NCBI RefSeq assembly: GCF_902825155.1
Contig: NZ_CADEAG010000003.1
Span: forward strand, 62,001 to 126,000
Source of the DNA: Bartonella taylorii 8TBB
GTDB taxonomy: Bacteria > Pseudomonadota > Alphaproteobacteria > Rhizobiales > Rhizobiaceae
Direction of reading: 5' to 3'
Length of the DNA: 64,000 nucleotides
Made by a program: the position numbers and the translations under genes. The notes beneath the pieces are model-generated. The model did no database searches. It was not told the DNA's origin and was given only the letters and a program-made list of their open reading frames with translations. Of the stretch, positions 49,498 through 58,426 are shown one piece after another. Position 1 is the first letter of the stretch. Each line of letters opens with the position of its first letter.

Positions 49498-51719
49498 CCG
49501 TGAACCCGCCGTACTGCACTAATCGAACCAGCCTCTTTTAACTGAGAAAAAATACGATTCAAATGTTTTAAATCCCAAACTTCCAGATCAATCATAATTT
49601 CCGTGAAATCTGGTGCTGTACGGATAAAAGATAAATTTTGTATATTGGCATCATTGGCAGAAATCACTTGCGTAATTTCTGCCAATGAGCCAGGACTGTT
49701 AACAGCCAAAATATTAATCCGAGCAGGAAAACGTTCACTCATTTGAATATCAATATCCCAGCGGACATCAATCCATCGTTCTGGCTGATCATCATAAGCC
49801 ATTAAAGCCGAGGATTGTATCGGATAAATAACGATTCCCTCGCCTGGTTGCATAATACCAACAATCCGATCTCCCGGAACTGCCCCTTCAGGAGAAAACC
49901 GTACGGGAATATCACCACGAGTTCCTCGAATAGGTAAAGCTTTGGATTGATGCTTTTCTGCCGTCGTATCCTTTTCATTTTCTGGAACTTTAAAAATCAT
50001 ACCTTGAGCATTTTCAATATTAAACCAACCTTCTTCCCCAGGCTTAAAAGACGACTTTTGTACCACACGGTGATCTTGATAATCAGGATAAACCGCTTTT
50101 ATCACATCAGCAGAAGGCAATTCACCACGCCCAACAGCAGCCAATACGTCTTCCACATCTTTGCGTGCCAAACGTGGCAAAACTTGCTTAAGAATATCTT
50201 TGGAAAATTGTTTTCCCATATACTCAAACGCACGCTCGAGTATACGATATCCCAAACCTGAATATTGCTTACGTACCGCTGCGCGGGTTGCTCGACGAAT
50301 GGCTGAGCGTGCTTTACCTGTCACAACAAGAAACTCCCATGCTGCTGGTGGAATTTGAGCTTGTGAACGTATAATATCAACTTCATCACCATTTTTTAAT
50401 TTTGTCATTAAAGGCATAATACGACCATTGATTTTTACCCCCACACAAGAATCACCAATATCAGTATGAACTGCATAAGCAAAATCAATGGGGGTAGCGC
50501 CTTTTGGAAAGGCAATCAATCGACCTTTCGGAGTAAAACAAAAAACTTGATCTTGAAAAAGCTCAAGCTTTGTATGTTCTAAAAACTCTTCTGGGTTATC
50601 CCCATCTGACAAAGATTGAATTGTTTGACGTAACCATGCATAGGCATTGGTTTCGTTTGATAATTTCGAAGACGAATAATTGGAACCGTGATCTTTATAA
50701 ATGGAATGTGCAGCAACACCATATTCAGCAATTTCATCCATCACAGCAGTTCTAATCTGCAACTCAACACGTTGCCTCGAAGGACCTACAATCGTTGTAT
50801 GAATGGAACGATAATCATTCTGCTTTGGTATAGAAATATAATCTTTAAAACGACCAGGGACCATTGGCCACGTCGTATGGATAACACCAAGAGCACGATA
50901 ACAATCATTTACTGTTTCAACAATGACGCGAAATCCAAAAATATCGGACAATTGTTCAAAAGATAACGCCTTACTTTCCATTTTACGAAAAACTGAATAA
51001 GATTTTTTTTGACGGCTTTTAACATCTGCTTTAATGCCATTCTCTAAAAAAAGTTTTGTCAATTCATTTTCAATCCTAGAAAGTAAATCAAGATTACGCT
51101 TTGATAATTCAGAAAGTCGATTGGTAATCGTTCGATAACCTTCTGGGTTTAAATAAAGGAAAGAGAGATCTTCTAACTCCTCGCGCATATCCTGCATACC
51201 CATGCGGCCCGCAAGTGGCGCATAAATATCCATTGTCTCCTCAGCAATTCGCCTACGCTTATCATCACGCATAACACCAAGGGTACGCATGTTATGAAGA
51301 CGATCAGCAAGTTTGACTAAAAGAACGCGAACATCATCAGAAATAGCGATAAGAAGTTTACGCAGATTCTCTGCCTGTACTGCCTTCTTTGATACAAGAT
51401 CAAGCTTATTAAGTTTTGTGAGCCCTTCAACCAACTTACCAATTTCAGATCCGAAAAGTTGATCAATTTCTGCTCGTGTAGCGCTTGTATCTTCAATTGT
51501 ATCATGCAAAAGAGCAACGGCGATGGTCGCTTCATCTAACCGCATATCTGTCAAAATAGCAGCTACTTCTAAAGGATGAGAAAAATAAAGATCGCCCGAA
51601 GCACGCTTTTGATGACCATGCTTTCGCATTGCGTAATCGTAGGCTCTATTTAACAGAGCCTTATCCACGTCAGACTTATAACGTTGAACACGCCCAACGA
51701 GCTCACACTGACGCATCAT
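49494..51719 (-). CDS. rsh: Bifunctional (p)ppGpp synthetase/hydrolase (RSH)
   Basis: 741-residue Rel/SpoT homologue controlling the stringent response. The HD hydrolase domain looks active (YFSHPLEVAAILTDM, ALLHDTIEDT). The synthetase domain has RFKDYISIPKQNDYRSIHTT, and the TGS domain has CFTPKGRLIAFPKGATPIDFAY. A C-terminal ACT domain closes it. As usual for alphaproteobacteria, this would be the only long RSH enzyme; I cannot check the rest of the genome. It is upstream of pyrE, and rpoZ lies before it. Confidence 0.94.
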   Translation of the reverse strand: MMRQCELVGRVQRYKSDVDKALLNRAYDYAMRKHGHQKRASGDLYFSHPLEVAAILTDMRLDEATIAVALLHDTIEDTSATRAEIDQLFGSEIGKLVEGLTKLNKLDLVSKKAVQAENLRKLLIAISDDVRVLLVKLADRLHNMRTLGVMRDDKRRRIAEETMDIYAPLAGRMGMQDMREELEDLSFLYLNPEGYRTITNRLSELSKRNLDLLSRIENELTKLFLENGIKADVKSRQKKSYSVFRKMESKALSFEQLSDIFGFRVIVETVNDCYRALGVIHTTWPMVPGRFKDYISIPKQNDYRSIHTTIVGPSRQRVELQIRTAVMDEIAEYGVAAHSIYKDHGSNYSSSKLSNETNAYAWLRQTIQSLSDGDNPEEFLEHTKLELFQDQVFCFTPKGRLIAFPKGATPIDFAYAVHTDIGDSCVGVKINGRIMPLMTKLKNGDEVDIIRSQAQIPPAAWEFLVVTGKARSAIRRATRAAVRKQYSGLGYRILERAFEYMGKQFSKDILKQVLPRLARKDVEDVLAAVGRGELPSADVIKAVYPDYQDHRVVQKSSFKPGEEGWFNIENAQGMIFKVPENEKDTTAEKHQSKALPIRGTRGDIPVRFSPEGAVPGDRIVGIMQPGEGIVIYPIQSSALMAYDDQPERWIDVRWDIDIQMSERFPARINILAVNSPGSLAEITQVISANDANIQNLSFIRTAPDFTEIMIDLEVWDLKHLNRIFSQLKEAGSISAVRRVHG

Positions 51720-51847
51720 ACGAGCATATCCTTTATCTTTTCACAAATCTAATCCTTATTGAATATGAACATTTCATCAATAAAAAACAAGAAAAAAACG
51801 TCATGCATGCTAACGTCTATTCGCTTCTATAATATAAACTGACGCAC

Positions 51848-52246
51848 TTAATAATCGTCACTCTTTTCCGGAATAACCAAACCTTCAATACCCGCTAAAA
51901 GCTCTTCTTCCGACATATGATCGAACGAACCGCCCTCTTCTTCTGTTGAAGCTCCAAAAACATTTTCAGCTTCACCTGAATGCGTAATAAATTCACTTGC
52001 CATTTCTGGCTCATCCACTTCCACATGCTTTTGCAACGAATGAATAAGATCTTCTTTCAAATCGGCAGGCGATAATGTCTCTTCTGCTATTTCACGCAAA
52101 GCAACAACTGGATTCTTATCATTATCACGATCAACTGTGATCTGCGCACCCTGTGAAATTTGACGCGCCCGATGTCCAGCTAAAAGCACCAACTCAAAGC
52201 GGTTATCAACTTTATCAACACAATCTTCTACCGTTACGCGGGCCAT
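51848..52246 (-). CDS. rpoZ: RNA polymerase omega subunit
   Basis: 132 residues beginning [29 protein letters not shown], the conserved omega core, with an acidic C-terminal tail ([18 protein letters not shown]) longer than in E. coli but common in rhizobia. Omega helps RNA polymerase assembly and, in proteobacteria, ppGpp binding; the next gene makes ppGpp. Ribosome site AGAGG. Confidence 0.94.
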   Translation of the reverse strand: MARVTVEDCVDKVDNRFELVLLAGHRARQISQGAQITVDRDNDKNPVVALREIAEETLSPADLKEDLIHSLQKHVEVDEPEMASEFITHSGEAENVFGASTEEEGGSFDHMSEEELLAGIEGLVIPEKSDDY

Positions 52247-52830
52247 TTATGCCTCTTTCTTAAAGATTAAAAATTTCATAATGAAAATAAAGTATATACA
52301 ATAATCAAAATAAAACACAAGAAAAACAATGCAAGATTTAATATTTTTTGCTTAAAGAGCTCATTTAAAAATTTCTTAGAAATTCTATAAAAAGCACATA
52401 GGCTCCTCAAATCTGTTATCAGTACCACTCTAAAGTAAAGGCTCCAAGCGTGCTGGATTCAAATAGAAAATTACACTCATTTAAACTGCCTTCTACATTT
52501 GGAGAGTTCATTCTTTAAATTATACCAACCATTCAAATTTATTAAAAAAAATTCGCAATAGCGATAGTCTCATACACATGATTTATGATAATGTTTTCAC
52601 TGAAGATAAAAAACCTTATCGCATTAAACGTCTTATTTATCCCTATCTTATTCATCGAATAAATCACCAACTGATTGTCACTCTTTGAAAGATAGTAGTC
52701 GGTGATTTTATGTTAAACTCTGTTATTAAACAATATTTTTGTGTTCATCATGGTTATTTACAAAAACATGATATATCATATAGCTTATAAGTAACGCAAA
52801 AAAATTATAAAAAATGATAAATTCCTACCC
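52247..52830. other. Divergent gap between rpoZ and UDG gene
   Basis: 584 AT-rich bases, no gene seen. An 8-bp perfect arm pair, AAATCACC (52661-52668) / GGTGATTT (52701-52708), flanks a 32-base loop and is followed by TTATG. It could be a weak terminator or a protein site. Confidence 0.5.
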
Positions 52831-53499
52831 ATGAATAGCCAATCAACATCGCTTTGCCCCGAACCGCCCCAAAATTGTAATTTATGCCCCCGTTTACACA
52901 AATTCATCGCTGATTGGCGTATAAAAGAACCAACTTGGTATAATGCACCGGTGCGCCCATTTTTTCCTTATAAGGGTGCAGCCACAACACGCCTTCTCAT
53001 TGTTGGTCTTGCTCCTGGACTACGTGGAGCGAATCGAACTGGACGCCCGTTCACTGGTGATTATGCTGGGCATTTACTTTATTCCACTTTAAAAAAGTTT
53101 GGTTTTGCCCAAGGAACCTTTGAAGAAAGAGCAGACGACAATCTTAAATTGATTGATGCAGCAATTGTTAACTCAGTCCGTTGTGTTCCGCCAGAAAATA
53201 AACCCACTGGTGCAGAAATTAACACTTGCAGATATTTTTTTTCGCCTCTTTTAACAAATCTTCCCAAACTTAAAGCTGTTATCACCCTCGGCACTATTGC
53301 GCATCATTCAACACTACGCGCCCTCAATGCAAAAATTTTATCCCACCCTTTCGGACATGGAGAAGTAAACAACATTGGCAGATTACGCATCTTTTCTAGC
53401 TATCATTGTTCGCGCTATAATACCAACACTGGCCGCTTAACAGACTCTATGTTCCATCAGATTTTCGAAGCAGCAAAAACATATATTGATCAATGCTGA
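52831..53499 (+). CDS. Family 5 uracil-DNA glycosylase (UDGb)
   Basis: 222 residues with the family 4/5 layout: four cysteines suited to an iron-sulfur cluster (Cys16, Cys19, and those in SVRCVPP and NTCRYF), motif A GLAPGLRGANRTGRPFTG (about residues 59-76) and YHCSRYNTNTGRLT near the end. GLAPxxxGANRTGRxFTG is the family 5 (UDGb) form; these remove uracil, hypoxanthine and other damaged bases. Plus strand, single gene among minus-strand neighbours. Confidence 0.85.
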   Translation: MNSQSTSLCPEPPQNCNLCPRLHKFIADWRIKEPTWYNAPVRPFFPYKGAATTRLLIVGLAPGLRGANRTGRPFTGDYAGHLLYSTLKKFGFAQGTFEERADDNLKLIDAAIVNSVRCVPPENKPTGAEINTCRYFFSPLLTNLPKLKAVITLGTIAHHSTLRALNAKILSHPFGHGEVNNIGRLRIFSSYHCSRYNTNTGRLTDSMFHQIFEAAKTYIDQC

Positions 53500-53545
53500 A
53501 ATTTTCCCAGCATTACTATAACAAAGAATATACAAACCGATCCTG

Positions 53546-54022
53546 TTATCCATATCTTTTTAAAAGCCTTGCTTTTTCACGCCCCCAATCACGTTTCTTT
53601 TCTGTTTCGCGCTTATCATGAAGCTTTTTTCCACGTGCTAGAGCAATTTCCAACTTAGCACGCCCTTTCTCATTAAAATAAAGTTTGAGAGGAACAAGCG
53701 TCATCCCTTCACGAGAAGTCGCATTAAAAAAACGTGCCATTTCACGTCTTGAAATTAATAACTTACGTAAACGACGTGGCTCATGATTAAAACGATTAGC
53801 TTGGGTATATTCAGGAATATAACTATTGACTAACCATAATTCCCCATTTTCAAAGCTGGCATAACTCTCAGCAATATTTGCCTGATTGGAACGCAAAGAT
53901 TTCACTTCAGCTCCCTGAAGCACGACACCAGCTTCAAGATTATCGAGAATTTCATAATTAAAACGTGCTTTACGATTGTCAGCAATTATTTTTCGTACTG
54001 GCGCGTTCTTTTTTTTGTTCAT
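53546..54022 (-). CDS. smpB: SsrA-binding protein SmpB
   Basis: Binds tmRNA for ribosome rescue. 158 residues with [27 protein letters not shown] opening, [17 protein letters not shown], and the basic tail [15 protein letters not shown]. It follows dapA by about 20 bases, an order conserved in rhizobia. No tmRNA gene is seen in the window. Confidence 0.94.
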   Translation of the reverse strand: MNKKKNAPVRKIIADNRKARFNYEILDNLEAGVVLQGAEVKSLRSNQANIAESYASFENGELWLVNSYIPEYTQANRFNHEPRRLRKLLISRREMARFFNATSREGMTLVPLKLYFNEKGRAKLEIALARGKKLHDKRETEKKRDWGREKARLLKRYG

Positions 54023-54041
54023 GGCTCACTACTATATCATT

Positions 54042-54926
54042 TTATTTTTTAAGCAGACCTGCATGGCACAGAGCAGCATCAATAATCTTCTTTGTGGTAT
54101 CCGCTAATGGGACAATCGGTGAACGAACAGCACTCCCACAAATCCCTAATTTTGCAGCAGCATATTTAATACCTGCAGGGCTTGGTTCAATAAATACTGC
54201 ACGATTGAGAGGCATCAAACGATCATTTAATTCTAGGGCTTTTTTATAATCACCACGTAAACAAGCAGCATGCAGTTCTGCACAGAGTTTTGGGGCAACA
54301 TTGGATGAAACCGAAATACATCCTACACCTCCATGTGCATTAAAACCTAGTGCTGTGCAATCATCACCAGAAAGCTGTACAAAATCTTTTCCACACTTTT
54401 CACGTTGTTCACTGACACGCTCAATTTTGCTCGTCGCATCCTTAACACCAACGATGTTTTTAAAATCGCGACAAAGGTCTCTCATCGTTTCCACAGCCAT
54501 ATCGATAATAGAACGACCGGGAATATTATAAATTATAATAGGTATAGAAATAGCTTTCGCAATAGCAGAAAAATGCGAGTATAAACCGGACTGATTGGGT
54601 TTGTTATAATAGGGAGTGACAACCAAGACTGCATCTGCACCTGCCTTTTGTGCATGTTGCGCAAGCTCTACAGCTTCACTTGTGCTATTTGATCCTGCTC
54701 CAGCAACAACAGGAACACGCTTAGCAACCTGCTCAACACACAATTCTATAACTCTCTTATGTTCTTCATGACTTAAAGTTGGTGATTCACCCGTCGTCCC
54801 AACAGGACTTACACCGTTAATACCTTGTGCAATCTGCCACTCAATAAAATTGCAAAATGCTTTCTCATCAATAGCGTCCTCATCATCAAATGGTGTGATA
54901 AGCGCAGTCACAGCTCCCTTGAGCAT
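54042..54926 (-). CDS. dapA: 4-hydroxy-tetrahydrodipicolinate synthase
   Basis: Condenses pyruvate and aspartate semialdehyde in lysine/diaminopimelate synthesis. The 294 residues contain [11 protein letters not shown], the catalytic Tyr133 and Arg138 ([10 protein letters not shown]), and Schiff-base Lys162 (GVKDATS). GGAG precedes the ATG. The product supplies the peptidoglycan cut by the divergent slt gene. Confidence 0.95.
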   Translation of the reverse strand: MLKGAVTALITPFDDEDAIDEKAFCNFIEWQIAQGINGVSPVGTTGESPTLSHEEHKRVIELCVEQVAKRVPVVAGAGSNSTSEAVELAQHAQKAGADAVLVVTPYYNKPNQSGLYSHFSAIAKAISIPIIIYNIPGRSIIDMAVETMRDLCRDFKNIVGVKDATSKIERVSEQREKCGKDFVQLSGDDCTALGFNAHGGVGCISVSSNVAPKLCAELHAACLRGDYKKALELNDRLMPLNRAVFIEPSPAGIKYAAAKLGICGSAVRSPIVPLADTTKKIIDAALCHAGLLKK

Positions 54927-54980
54927 GATAAACTCCCTGTAATGTTCTCTTTATTTTTTTTAATAGCCTCTATAAATTAC

Positions 54981-55021
54981 CAATGATAAAGCATAATCTT
55001 GCTCTATCATTGAAGCAAGAT
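54981..55021. promoter_or_regulatory. Overlapping alternative hairpins in dapA-slt region
   Basis: Two good hairpins share bases. Hairpin A: CAATGATA-a-AGC (54981-54992) / GCT-c-TATCATTG (55001-55012). Hairpin B: ATCTTGCT (54996-55003) / AGCAAGAT (55014-55021). They cannot form together, like an attenuator switch. They lie upstream of dapA on its strand. Function unproven. Confidence 0.35.
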
Positions 55022-55175
55022 GTATTTCACAATAGCTCTCAAAAGATTTAACATGTCTCTCCTTCAATTCCGTACATTTCTTTAAATCATCAGCCTACAT
55101 TAACCCGTTTTTCACGCTTCTGTTTTAAAAATTCTTGGGTGTTTCCAAAAGAAAGGTTTCAAGGTTTTTTTCTCT

Positions 55176-57281
55176 ATGCGTGCATTTCCTGTCCCCTTTT
55201 TTGTACAAACCCTTACTGCACTTATACTGGCAACAACAATTTTATTTTCAAATGCGTGGGCACAATCGCCCCTTTTGCATGGGACAGTACCAATCCCTTT
55301 GGTTCGCCCTACCTCCTTTGCCATAAAAAAAGAAGCTCAAAAACCTCTTAGACAGCTTCACACGGCACCCCACACTCCTCCTCCATCCATTAATAACTCT
55401 ACACTTAAACAACTTAAAGCTGGGCTAGATGCACTTTCAAACAACAATATTGCAAAAACAATCAGTCTTCGTAATTCAATGGTAAAGAATAGTCTTGACC
55501 GCCATATTTTGACATGGGCAATCGGTATATCAAGCCAAGCAAATATACCAAGCTCTGAAACATTCAATGCAATCAATGAACTAAAAGGGTGGCCAGGCAT
55601 AGATATTATGCAACGTAATGCTGAACGTGCTTTTATCAATGAAACCAATTCCATACATGTAATCCTCCAAAAGTTTGCACATCACCCCCCTCTCACAGCA
55701 CAAGGTATGGCTCACTTCGCTAAAGCACTTATTGCAACTGGACAAAACACCCGGGCTCGACAAATCATTGCACCGTGGTGGCATAAAACAAAACTCAATG
55801 TAAAAGAAGAAGAGCTTATTCTTAAAAGTGCACACGCTGTATTAAAACCTATCGATCATCTGAAACGCATGCAATTTATGCTTTATGCACATCACTTCGA
55901 TTCAGCTGAGCGCGTTGCAAAATTAGCCCATGCTCAATCTCTTTTTAATGCTTTTCTGGCCGTTGAAAAAAATGATCCTAGAGCCATGCAAAAATTACAA
56001 GCTGTTGAGCGATCATGGCAAAAGGACCCTCTTTTACAATTTGCCCGAATTCGATATCTTCGGCGAACTGGACAATATAGTGCAGCTGCAACACTCATGA
56101 TGAGAACATCAAAAGATGCATTAAAACTTATGAATCCTCACGCATTATGGAAAGAGCAACGCGCCCTTTCTCGAGAAATGCTCGATTTAAACAAACCTAA
56201 AACTGCTTATCAACTCGTTGCCACATCTAATGGTATGAAATCTTTACTAGCAGTCGATGCTGAATTTCACGCAGGATGGTATGCACTCCGGTTTCTTCAT
56301 GATCCTCAATTGGCAATGCACCATTTTTCACGTATTCCTCAATTATCTTCTTCACCTCTTTCTGTATCCCGTGGATACTATTGGATGGGACGAACCGCAG
56401 AAACTCTGGGTGAACATAAAAATGCCCAAAATTATTTTCATCGCGCAGCCCATTTTGGTGCAACGTATTATGGTCAATTAGCAGCTGCACGGCTTAACCA
56501 AAAAAATCTCGAAATTTCTTTTCCTAAGCCAACGGCTTCTGAACGGCAACGTTTTAGTGCACGAGAAACCATTAAAGCAATTCAACGTCTTGAAGCAGCT
56601 GGCTATGCTAATCTCGCTAAATATTTTTATAGAGAACTCGGTAAAAAAATAGAAAGCCCTGGCGAATTAGCTCTTTTAGCTGTGATGGCAGAAAAAAATG
56701 GTGACTATTATACCAGCCTTAAAATCGGAAAAACTGCTGTTTTTCAAGGTAAAAATGTTGGTGCCCTTTCCCATCCTATAGGAGCTATACCAACCTCTGT
56801 TCATGTTGCTACCGTAGAACAAGCACTTGTTTATGCTGTTGCGCGACAAGAAAGTGAATTTAATCCGACAGCCCTATCAAAAGCAGGCGCACAAGGCATA
56901 CTCCAATTAATGCCATTGACAGCAAAAACACTTGCCAAAAAATATTCGATCATGTGGTCACCCAAAAAACTAAGTAATGATGCCAGTTATAATGCTACAT
57001 TAGGGACCTATTTTCTCAGAGAACAATTGGAACGTTTTAATGGATCTTATATATTGACTCTTATTAGTTATAATGCAGGCTCTCGTCGTGTCGATGAATG
57101 GATAAAACGCTACGGCGATCCTCGTAGCCAATCTCTTGATAAAGTCATCGACTGGGTTGAACGAATTCCCTATACAGAAACACGTAATTATGTGATGCGT
57201 GTCATGGAGAATTATGGAGTTTACAAAGCAAGATTGACCGGAAAAACAAACATAAAAGCTGCTCTTCTTTCCGGCCAATGA
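55176..57281 (+). CDS. slt: Soluble lytic murein transglycosylase
   Basis: 701-residue periplasmic enzyme that cleaves glycan strands with 1,6-anhydro end formation. It has a signal peptide (ending SNAWA), a long helical superhelix domain, and a C-terminal Slt domain with catalytic Glu559 (ARQESEFNP), GAQGILQLMP, LISYNAGSRRV and IPYTETRNYVMRVME. The length fits the Slt70 type. The ribosome site is weak (AAGG about 15 bases upstream). Confidence 0.92.
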   Translation: MRAFPVPFFVQTLTALILATTILFSNAWAQSPLLHGTVPIPLVRPTSFAIKKEAQKPLRQLHTAPHTPPPSINNSTLKQLKAGLDALSNNNIAKTISLRNSMVKNSLDRHILTWAIGISSQANIPSSETFNAINELKGWPGIDIMQRNAERAFINETNSIHVILQKFAHHPPLTAQGMAHFAKALIATGQNTRARQIIAPWWHKTKLNVKEEELILKSAHAVLKPIDHLKRMQFMLYAHHFDSAERVAKLAHAQSLFNAFLAVEKNDPRAMQKLQAVERSWQKDPLLQFARIRYLRRTGQYSAAATLMMRTSKDALKLMNPHALWKEQRALSREMLDLNKPKTAYQLVATSNGMKSLLAVDAEFHAGWYALRFLHDPQLAMHHFSRIPQLSSSPLSVSRGYYWMGRTAETLGEHKNAQNYFHRAAHFGATYYGQLAAARLNQKNLEISFPKPTASERQRFSARETIKAIQRLEAAGYANLAKYFYRELGKKIESPGELALLAVMAEKNGDYYTSLKIGKTAVFQGKNVGALSHPIGAIPTSVHVATVEQALVYAVARQESEFNPTALSKAGAQGILQLMPLTAKTLAKKYSIMWSPKKLSNDASYNATLGTYFLREQLERFNGSYILTLISYNAGSRRVDEWIKRYGDPRSQSLDKVIDWVERIPYTETRNYVMRVMENYGVYKARLTGKTNIKAALLSGQ

Positions 57282-57402
57282 AAGTAATACAATCTCGATC
57301 CATCTCAAAGTTATTCATTCTCGTTTTTTAACCTGTAAACCATAACATCGTAGCAGTTACAGATATAAAGTATGTGAAAATTCACCAGAAACACCGTGAA
57401 AA

Positions 57403-58233
57403 TTAGCTAAATATCAAGGACACTCTGATAATTTTGTTCACTTTTGATGGCGGGGGGGGAGGGAAAGAGCCCACACGTTGAAGTGCCGCCATAGCTAACC
57501 GATCAAGTTCCAGATTACCAGCAGAAACGACAATACGGCTGGAAAAAATACTCCCCTGCTCATGCACCCTAAATTCTAATTTCACTGTTCCTTTTGCACG
57601 ACTAATACGCTGTCTTATAACATAATTTTTCTGCATTTCTAATTGCGCTTGTACCTTTGCTAACCACTCTACTAACAACGCATCATCACGTACTGCTGCA
57701 TCGCCACTTTGGGAGGTAATAGACGAACGCACCGATTTTACAGTCGGCTGCTTTATCATAGCCTTTGGCATTGGTATTGTTTTTTTGACAAGCGCTTTAT
57801 GCTCCACTTTTTGGGGTAGTTGTTTTTCCAAAGAGTTGAGAACCGCTAAATCATCTTTTTCCACAATATGCGGAGGCTCTTCCAGTTGAGCCTCATTCAC
57901 TGCTTCTAATATCTCTGACTCCCGCTTTGAAAGATCAGACTGCAACTCTTCTAGCTCTGTGTCAACATTCGATAAATCTGCATCAATATCCGGCAAATCT
58001 GTATCGGCATCCGAATAGAGAGGCTCTTGTACAAAAGTTAGCGTAATCGTAGGTGAGAGCGTGCGATTACTTACACCAGTACTATAGAAATAAAGTTTTG
58101 CTCCCAATGCTATATGCAAAGAGAAAGCGCAAATAAACCCCGTAATCCAAAGAGTTAATAATCGCCTCATATTTGCAAAAATCATAGTTTTTTCCGCCGC
58201 TATTCTAAATTTAATATTGGTGTTAACTTTCAT
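57403..58233 (-). CDS. tonB: TonB energy-transducing protein
   Basis: Couples the proton-motive force to outer-membrane receptors, here most likely HutA. It has an N-terminal membrane anchor (LTLWITGFICAFSLHIALGA), an acidic and Pro/Lys-containing spacer, and a C-terminal domain (LEFRVHEQGSIFSSRIV, LDRLAMAALQRVGSFPPPP). Up to 276 residues; an ATG at 58185 or 58170 would give a shorter cytoplasmic tail and may be the true start. It is divergent from hutA across a 193-base region. ExbB and ExbD are not in the window. Confidence 0.88.
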   Translation of the reverse strand: MKVNTNIKFRIAAEKTMIFANMRRLLTLWITGFICAFSLHIALGAKLYFYSTGVSNRTLSPTITLTFVQEPLYSDADTDLPDIDADLSNVDTELEELQSDLSKRESEILEAVNEAQLEEPPHIVEKDDLAVLNSLEKQLPQKVEHKALVKKTIPMPKAMIKQPTVKSVRSSITSQSGDAAVRDDALLVEWLAKVQAQLEMQKNYVIRQRISRAKGTVKLEFRVHEQGSIFSSRIVVSAGNLELDRLAMAALQRVGSFPPPPPSKVNKIIRVSLIFS

Positions 58234-58267
58234 TAAAACAAGCTATTTTTAAATTGCAACTTTTTTC

Positions 58268-58296
58268 TTGACTGATTTTATCATGTTTAATATGGT
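58268..58296 (+). promoter_or_regulatory. Candidate hutA promoter
   Basis: TTGACT (58268-58273), 17-base spacer, TATGGT (58291-58296). The -35 is strong and the spacing ideal; the -10 is weak, as expected for an activated or repressed promoter. It would give a leader of about 125 bases before hutA. Control by Irr, RirA or Fur-type iron/heme regulators is likely from Bartonella knowledge, but I see no certain operator. Confidence 0.45.
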
Positions 58297-58312
58297 CCCC
58301 TTGTGGTTTTGT

Positions 58313-58344
58313 GCCCAATCCAAAATCGCTTTTGCTTGGTGGGC
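58313..58344 (+). promoter_or_regulatory. Hairpin in hutA leader
   Basis: GCCCA (58313-58317) and CCAA (58320-58323) pair with TTGG (58336-58339) and TGGGC (58340-58344), with a 2-base bulge. Just downstream, TTGTATGT occurs twice, 16 bases apart. Either could take part in control of hutA or tonB. Confidence 0.35.
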
Positions 58345-58426
58345 TGTTTGTGATTTGTATGTCAAGTTTTTTGTATGTGTAAAATTTCAAGCTAGAGAGG
58401 GGTTTTTTAAAAGGTTATGATGTGTT

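Noticed and set aside
54927-55175. Lysine riboswitch upstream of dapA
   Set aside because: The region is AT-rich with simple hairpins and lacks the multi-helix junction and conserved core of that riboswitch.
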